A stretch of DNA of 64,000 nucleotides, taken from an uncultured Christensenella sp. (GTDB taxonomy: Bacteria > Bacillota > Clostridia > Christensenellales > Pumilibacteraceae). A program made the translations under genes and the position numbers. This document shows positions 59,194 to 64,000 of the stretch, piece after piece. The DNA is taken from NCBI GenBank assembly GCA_910585955.1, contig CAJUGC010000001.1, positions 1 to 64,000 of the forward strand, read 5' to 3'. Every line of letters starts with the position of its first letter. Within the stretch, counting starts at the first letter, position 1. The notes below the pieces were generated by a model. The model had not been told where the DNA came from. It worked only from the letters and a program-made list of their open reading frames with translations, and searched no databases.

Positions 59194-60564
59194 ATGCACG
59201 AAAACGAACTCAAACATCTGAAAAAAAATCTCGGAAAGTATGCCGAAGGCTTTATCGAAAGTCTTTCGGATTTTCCGAAGCGCGCCGTAAGGATAAACCG
59301 CTTGAAAGCCGATCCCGAAAAGATTGCCTCGGCGCTCTGCCTTACGCAAAAAGCCGCCTATTGCGAAGATTCGTATCTCATAACGGACAATATAAACGGA
59401 GCGCACCCCTATCACCGCGCAGGTTTATTCTATATGCAAGAGCCGTCCGCAATGCTCGCAGTGGAAGCCGCAAGACCGTATATAGAAAAAATCGTAAAAG
59501 AGCGAGAATACCCCTTATTGCTCGATATGTGCGCGGCGCCGGGCGGAAAGTCCGGACAGCTCGCCGCCCTTTTAGGCGGCAAAGGCGCGCTTATATCGAA
59601 CGAAATCGATTACAAGCGAGCAAAAACGCTCGCAAGCAATCTCGAAAGACTCGGCGTAAGAAACTGCGCCGTATTAAGTTCTCCAAGCGAAAAAATAGCT
59701 ACCGTTTTCGGAAACATCTTCGATGCGGTAGCCGTCGACGCGCCCTGTTCCGGAGAAGGTATGCTTCGAAAAGAGGAAGCGGCATGGGACAACATGAACG
59801 AAAAAACCATGCTTTCTTGCGCCGAAAGACAACGCGAAATTCTCGAAAACGCCGTGCTTTGTCTCAAAGAAGGGGGCGTGCTCGTATACTCGACTTGCAC
59901 GCTGAACGAAACCGAAAACGAAGGCGTACTCGAAGATTTTATAAAGAGCGGAGTCCTCGCCGCGCTCGATTGTCCGCATCTGACTCTCGTACGCAAATCG
60001 GAGAGACAGACGGCTTACCGGGCTCTTCCGCAGGACGGCGGCGGCGAGGGACACTTCGTTTGCGTGCTCGAAAAAAAGACGGGCGGAGAAAAAAAAGCGA
60101 AACCAAAGTCTCCGTTTTCGACAAAATTCGACGAAAAAAAACTTTTCGCCGCCCTCTCTCCGCTTGCAAAAGACCCGATTTTTCACACGCCTTACATCTA
60201 CGGAGAAAACGTCTTTCTCTGTCCGCCCCTGCCCGAAATGCGAAATCTGCAAATAATAAACGCAGGAGTAAACGTCGCCGCGCTTATGAAAAACACGATC
60301 GTTCCCTCGCACGGTTTTGTCGCTGCTTTGAGAAAAAACGAGGTAAGCACAGCCGTAAATTTTCCGTACGTTATCGGCGATAATACTTTTAAAGCAAGCG
60401 GAAGGTCGCTAATCGAAAAATATCTGCGCGGCGAAGAACTCGACATTTGCGCTCCTTTTTCCGGCTTCGGCGTAATCTGCGCGGACTCCCACCCGCTCGG
60501 TCTCGTAAAGGCGAGCGGCGGAGTCTTAAAAAATCACTATCCGAAGGGGTTGCGCACAAGATAG
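59194..60564 (+). CDS. RsmF/RsmB-type rRNA (cytosine-C5) methyltransferase
   Basis: A 456-residue NOL1/NOP2/Sun-family enzyme: N-terminal domain (about 1-95), Rossmann methyltransferase domain (about 96-285) with the AdoMet site DMCAAPGGKSGQLAALL, the motif IV cysteine in VDAPCSGEGMLRK and the catalytic cysteine in YSTCTLNETENE, and a C-terminal PUA-like RNA-binding part (about 300-456, ending GLVKASGGVLKNHYPKGLR). It should make an m5C in 16S rRNA, probably like RsmF. No ribosome site precedes the ATG. Confidence 0.92.
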   Translation: MHENELKHLKKNLGKYAEGFIESLSDFPKRAVRINRLKADPEKIASALCLTQKAAYCEDSYLITDNINGAHPYHRAGLFYMQEPSAMLAVEAARPYIEKIVKEREYPLLLDMCAAPGGKSGQLAALLGGKGALISNEIDYKRAKTLASNLERLGVRNCAVLSSPSEKIATVFGNIFDAVAVDAPCSGEGMLRKEEAAWDNMNEKTMLSCAERQREILENAVLCLKEGGVLVYSTCTLNETENEGVLEDFIKSGVLAALDCPHLTLVRKSERQTAYRALPQDGGGEGHFVCVLEKKTGGEKKAKPKSPFSTKFDEKKLFAALSPLAKDPIFHTPYIYGENVFLCPPLPEMRNLQIINAGVNVAALMKNTIVPSHGFVAALRKNEVSTAVNFPYVIGDNTFKASGRSLIEKYLRGEELDICAPFSGFGVICADSHPLGLVKASGGVLKNHYPKGLRTR

Positions 60565-60587
60565 TCATACGAGGCATAGTATGGACT

Positions 60588-61121
60588 ATGGAATACGCAA
60601 TGATAAAATCGTTGGTGGTCGGCGGAGAACTTGCCGACGTAAAGCTGTACGGCTTCGGCACATTGGAGAAGATCGACCTCGAAAAAGAGCTTACGGGTCA
60701 GTCGACTTTTCTCGTGGACGCGGCGATTAAAAGCGGCGAAAGCGTGAGTCTTTACGGCATAGAATTTTTTATGCGCGAACTAAACAGAGTAAGCGCCGTG
60801 ACATTCCACAACTTTCTGCTCGCCGACGTCGCCGACTGCAATATGCACCTCGGCAGCGAAGAAAGCGAGCTTAAAGTCTATTCCTTCCAAGGCGTGAATA
60901 TCGGACTGATAGTGGACGACGACATAGACAGCGAACTCATCTGGAGCAAACTTTCCGAAAAAGCGGACGGGATTATCTCCATTGTGCGCACATTCGACAA
61001 TGCTCGCCGCGAGCGTGTCAAAAAGCTGCAAAAATTGTTTTCTCTCCCCGTAGCGGTCTGTCACGGAGAACATTTGTATTCGTTCGGAGCGCGTTCTCCT
61101 CATGTAATGGACATAAACTGA
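60588..61121 (+). CDS. Hypothetical 177-residue protein
   Basis: Not recognised with certainty. It is a soluble alpha/beta-looking protein (MIKSLVVGGELADVKLYGFGTLEKIDLEKELTG...). The part VNIGLIVDDDIDSELIWSKLSEKADGIISIVRTFDNARRERVKKLQKLFSLPVAVCHGEHLYSFGARS faintly recalls a nitrilase-like fold (strand, acidic turn, paired helices, a Cys-His-Gly-Glu), but the catalytic Glu-Lys-Cys triad is not clear, so I assign no function. The start ATG at 60588 was chosen for the first residues of the compact fold; GAGG lies 13 nt before it, and ATG 60600 is possible. It follows the methyltransferase by 23 bp. Confidence 0.55.
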   Translation: MEYAMIKSLVVGGELADVKLYGFGTLEKIDLEKELTGQSTFLVDAAIKSGESVSLYGIEFFMRELNRVSAVTFHNFLLADVADCNMHLGSEESELKVYSFQGVNIGLIVDDDIDSELIWSKLSEKADGIISIVRTFDNARRERVKKLQKLFSLPVAVCHGEHLYSFGARSPHVMDIN

Positions 61122-61124
61122 AAA

Positions 61125-61152
61125 GCGGACGCACGCTTGCCGCGCAGTCCGC
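61125..61152. terminator. Weak stem-loop between convergent genes
   Basis: GCGGAC (61125-61130) pairs with GTCCGC (61147-61152), with inner CGC/GCG, between the hypothetical gene (+) and the PLDc_N-like gene (-). There is no clear T-run, so function as a terminator is uncertain. Confidence 0.35.
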
Positions 61153-61165
61153 CTAATCGACCGTT

Positions 61166-61459
61166 TTATTTCTCGTCTCCCGAATTTTCCGCATTTCCGC
61201 CGACGGTCTCACCGCTTGAAACTGTCTGCGTGGTAATTTTTTCTTGCCCTTCGTCATCGGGCTTTTTTCTTACCGCGTCGTAAATCAAAAAAGTAATCGA
61301 ACCTACAAAAAACACAATTAAGACAAACAAATTCCATACTACATATTTGCTCGTACTCAAACGCGCCCGTGCAAGTCTCACGAGCGCGAATGTCGCCAAA
61401 ACATACTGCGCAAGAACTATCGGCAGTATTATGAAATACGGGTTTATGGACGAAATCAT
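61166..61459 (-). CDS. Small membrane protein with PLDc_N-like domain
   Basis: A 97-residue protein with two membrane helices (NPYFIILPIVLAQYVLATFALVRLA and YVVWNLFVLIVFFVGSITFLIYDAV), matching the phospholipase D-nuclease N-terminal-like (PLDc_N) membrane module, followed by a charged tail. It has no nuclease domain; in other bacteria such stand-alone proteins often lie next to transporters and have no settled role. The ATG at 61459 overlaps the previous stop as ATGA, so I prefer it over an upstream start. Confidence 0.8.
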   Translation of the reverse strand: MISSINPYFIILPIVLAQYVLATFALVRLARARLSTSKYVVWNLFVLIVFFVGSITFLIYDAVRKKPDDEGQEKITTQTVSSGETVGGNAENSGDEK

Positions 61460-62070
61460 TTCAGGAGATTTTCGTAGTCCGTAAGCGTCCCCATAAGCTT
61501 GCTTGTAGTCGACCATATTTCGATCGGATAACAATAGTAGTAGCTGTCTATGGGCGTTATATCGAGCTTTTCCTGAATATAAGGATAGACGACTATACGT
61601 TCTATCTCGCCGACGGTATCGTAAACGAGCACTTTGACGCGATCGAATTCCACCGTCTCTCCCTCGACCTTCACGCTCTTTTTCTCGTCAAACGAAAAGA
61701 GCATCATATAATTGCTTGCGTCTGCCGTAAGATTCTTCGTCGCCGTCACGGTAAGTTTCGCGCGCACCGTTTCTCCGTCCTTGTCCTGTTCGGTCTTGAA
61801 TTTAGGGCTGTAGACCCACCTGCCCTCGAGAATGGCGTGCATAACGGAAAATCTCGTATCCTCTACGCCCTCTTTAAGCTTTTCCACCGTAACTTCGGTA
61901 TTGGGATAAGGGGTCGTAGCTTCGGTCTTGTATACCGTCACGTCGTTGTAACCGCCGACAATACCCAAAAGCGGATTAACCGTTACGACGCTGAGAACGA
62001 TTATGGCTATCACTATGAGCGCCGCGACGCTCGACATGATTATAATCGGTAATGCAACTCTCTTTTTCAT
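61456..62070 (-). CDS. Hypothetical membrane-anchored extracytoplasmic protein
   Basis: A 204-residue protein with one N-terminal membrane helix (about 6-30) and an exported beta-rich domain (about 40-204; VRAKLTVTATKNLTADASNYMMLFSFDEKKSVKVEGE...). No family is recognised and there is no lipobox. It lies 40 bp after ftsH and is coupled to the small PLDc_N-like protein, so the two may form a membrane pair whose turnover or folding involves FtsH; that is inference. Confidence 0.7.
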   Translation of the reverse strand: MKKRVALPIIIMSSVAALIVIAIIVLSVVTVNPLLGIVGGYNDVTVYKTEATTPYPNTEVTVEKLKEGVEDTRFSVMHAILEGRWVYSPKFKTEQDKDGETVRAKLTVTATKNLTADASNYMMLFSFDEKKSVKVEGETVEFDRVKVLVYDTVGEIERIVVYPYIQEKLDITPIDSYYYCYPIEIWSTTSKLMGTLTDYENLLK

Positions 62071-62110
62071 AATAACTCCTTTGTCTCTGTATCTTTACGA
62101 TTTATCTCTG

Positions 62111-64000
62111 TTAAACTTCGGAAGAATTTGCGGGGGTTTCGGCAGACGAACCGACCGTAGTCGCGGGCACACCGGAAGCCGCGGGTTTCTTAGCCGAGCG
62201 CGCCATACGCTTGTCGTAAGAATCGCGAACTTCATCGACGCTCTTGCCTTCCATGAGCATATTCACGTCCTCCGTGAATATGGTTTCGCGCTCGATGAGA
62301 AGGCGCACCATTTTGTCCATAACGTCTCTGTTTTCGGAAAGCACCTTTCGCGCAGTCTCATGCGCCTTGTCGAGGAGCTTCGAGACCTCTTCGTCTATCT
62401 TGGAAGCCACCTTTTCCGAATATGTGTGCGTCGACTGATAATCTCTGCCGAGGAACACTTCCTGATTGGAACCGTAATAGACAGGACCGAGCGAAGTAGA
62501 CATACCCCATTCCATGACCATTTTACGGGCGGTGTCGGTCGCCTGTTTTATGTCGCCGACGGCGCCCGAGGAGATATCCTGTATGACGAGTTCTTCCGCC
62601 GCTCTGCCGCCCATGCTCATCGCAAGTTCGTCGGTAAGCTTGTTGATAGTCATATATTGGTTGTCGTTGTCGGGGCGCATCTTCGTATAGCCGCCCGCAG
62701 GTCCTCTCGGTATTATGGACACCTCGTGCACGGGATCGCACCCGGGAAGTTTGAGCGCAACGAGCGCGTGACCCGCCTCGTGGTAAGCAGTGATGCGCTT
62801 ATCGAACTCGGTGACGAGCCGCGACTTTTTCTGCGGTCCGAGCGTCACCTTATTTATGCCCTCGTTTATGTCCTCCATGGTGATCTCTTTGCGGTTGTCG
62901 CGCGCGCAAAGTATCGCCGCTTCGTTCAGTAGATTTGCTATTTCCGCACCCGTGAAGCCCGACGTCATGCGCGCAAGCACACGGAAATCGACTTCGGGAG
63001 AAATGGGCTTATTGCGAGCGTGCACCTTGAGTATGGCCTCTCTGCCGCGCACGTCGGGAACATTGACGTATATCTGACGATCGAAACGACCGGGACGGAG
63101 AAGCGCGGGATCGAGTATGTCCGCGCGGTTGGTCGCCGCCATGACGATTATGCCGTCGTTCGTCTCGAAGCCGTCCATTTGTACAAGCAACTGATTGAGA
63201 GTCTGCTCGCGCTCGTCATGACCGCCTCCGAGCCCTGCGCCGCGCTGACGACCCACGGCGTCGATTTCGTCTATGAAAATTATACAAGGCATGTTCTTTT
63301 TAGCCGTATCGAACAAATCGCGCACGCGAGACGCGCCCACGCCTACGAACATTTCCACGAAATCCGAACCGGAAATAGAGAAAAACGGTACGTTCGCTTC
63401 TCCCGCAACGGCTTTCGCGAACAGCGTCTTACCTGTTCCGGGAGGACCTACGAGCAGTACGCCCTTGGGAATTTTCGCTCCGACCGCCGTAAACTTTTGC
63501 GGCGATTTCAAAAATTCGACTACTTCGGCAAGCTCTTCCTTTTCTTCTTCCGCGCCGGCTACGTCCGTAAAGCGCACTTTCAAATTGCTCTGAGCACTCG
63601 CGCTCGATTTGCCGAAATTCATTGCCTGTTTATTGGAACCCGACATCGCCCTGAACATGAACACGGCGAGCACGACGAGAACGACAAAACCCACTATGGG
63701 AATCGCAAGACTCCACGCGCTTCCGGAATTACGGTCGTTTAACGTAAGTTTTATCTGAACAAAACCTTCGTCCTCCGCGTGAGCGTCCTCGTACTCTTTG
63801 AGAGCGTTGATAAAAATAGTATCGCGGATAAAGCACTGCTTCGTGAAGTTCTTATCTCCCACAAGTTTTATCTGCGCGATATCGTTGTTTATTCGTATCT
63901 CCTCTACTTGATTGTCCTCTATCTTATCCCACAATTCGTCGTAACGAATGGAGTTTTTGGGACGGTTAAAAAAGAACACAAGGGCAATGACGGCGATAAG
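62111..64000 (-). CDS. ftsH: ATP-dependent zinc metalloprotease FtsH (5' end outside window)
   Basis: The C-terminal 629 or more residues of FtsH. The reading frame continues past the window edge (the GTG at 63979 is only an internal valine), so the start and part of the first membrane helix are missing. Visible parts: an extracytoplasmic domain, second helix AIPIVGFVVLVVLAVFMF, AAA domain with Walker A GPPGTGKT, Walker B IIFIDEIDAVG, second region of homology, and protease zinc motif HEAGH with its downstream Asp region. FtsH hexamers remove damaged membrane proteins and regulators. The C-terminal 40 residues are Ala/Ser/Thr-rich. Confidence 0.97.
   Translation of the reverse strand, partial: LIAVIALVFFFNRPKNSIRYDELWDKIEDNQVEEIRINNDIAQIKLVGDKNFTKQCFIRDTIFINALKEYEDAHAEDEGFVQIKLTLNDRNSGSAWSLAIPIVGFVVLVVLAVFMFRAMSGSNKQAMNFGKSSASAQSNLKVRFTDVAGAEEEKEELAEVVEFLKSPQKFTAVGAKIPKGVLLVGPPGTGKTLFAKAVAGEANVPFFSISGSDFVEMFVGVGASRVRDLFDTAKKNMPCIIFIDEIDAVGRQRGAGLGGGHDEREQTLNQLLVQMDGFETNDGIIVMAATNRADILDPALLRPGRFDRQIYVNVPDVRGREAILKVHARNKPISPEVDFRVLARMTSGFTGAEIANLLNEAAILCARDNRKEITMEDINEGINKVTLGPQKKSRLVTEFDKRITAYHEAGHALVALKLPGCDPVHEVSIIPRGPAGGYTKMRPDNDNQYMTINKLTDELAMSMGGRAAEELVIQDISSGAVGDIKQATDTARKMVMEWGMSTSLGPVYYGSNQEVFLGRDYQSTHTYSEKVASKIDEEVSKLLDKAHETARKVLSENRDVMDKMVRLLIERETIFTEDVNMLMEGKSVDEVRDSYDKRMARSAKKPAASGVPATTVGSSAETPANSSEV

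Noticed and set aside
1..64000. tRNA genes, phage, integrase or insertion sequences
   Set aside because: I looked for cloverleaf sequences, transposase motifs and target duplications and found none that I can support; the gene content is chromosomal.

Overview
The window comes from a low-GC Gram-positive, endospore-forming bacterium (Bacillota, most likely an uncultured gut-type clostridium; the lineage is inferred). Supporting signs are a complete gerA germinant-receptor operon with a sigma-G-like promoter, RqcP, Mini-RNase III (MrnC), ThyX, LytTR and Bce-type two-component systems, lipoprotein signals and consensus sigma-A promoters (TTGACA-N17-TATAAT). I see no tRNA, rRNA, CRISPR array, phage or insertion sequence.

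Layout. 0.2-3.8 kb (+): rqcP, fused ispDF and a Trk/Ktr potassium system. 3.9-7.7 kb (-): gerAC, gerAB, gerAA, ending against the potassium operon in an unusual multi-hairpin element. 7.8-10.5 kb (+): tldD/tldE protease pair. 10.6-15 kb (-): gpmI, tpiA, rlmB, thyX, mrnC, with a 125-nt rod-like structured element at the end of thyX. 15-26 kb (-): a surface glycosidase operon (collagen-stalk GH3 lipoprotein, repeat/binding lipoprotein, membrane GH3) preceded by an AgrC/AgrA-like kinase and LytTR regulator. 26-29.7 kb (-): mazG, dusB, Na+/H+ antiporter. 29.8-34 kb (+): a tiny YjzC-like gene, a fused ABC exporter and cysK. 34-39 kb: a cytoplasmic GH3 divergent from a soluble hybrid histidine kinase. 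39-42.8 kb: feoA-feoA-feoB-Cys-rich peptide, divergent from a DtxR-type iron regulator. 42.8-46.3 kb (-): fucO-type dehydrogenase and a GPH-family sugar symporter with a long charged tail. 46.5-50.1 kb: two unknown small genes, then a 7TM sensor kinase and its regulator. 50.2-59 kb (-): a GH2 beta-galactosidase-like enzyme, then a Na/phosphate symporter with a Bce-type regulator, kinase and ABC transporter in one co-directional run. 59-64 kb: an RsmF-like rRNA methyltransferase, unknown small proteins and the 5'-truncated ftsH.

How it fits together (inference). Surface GH3 enzymes and a sugar-binding-like lipoprotein would cut plant or host glycans outside the cell, a GPH symporter would import the products, and cytoplasmic GH3 and GH2 would finish them; FucO would reduce lactaldehyde from deoxy-sugar breakdown. 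By eye, direct repeats of a C-A/C-N-TT-N-ACGT type with a 21-bp period lie upstream of both GH3 loci, with weaker versions before the sugar symporter and the LytTR regulator itself. This is the geometry expected for LytTR proteins and suggests one regulon. The cytoplasmic GH3, the GH2 and the symporter also share Lys/Ala-rich charged extensions. A second theme is leaderless starts: several genes have a -10 box only 5-10 nt before the ATG.
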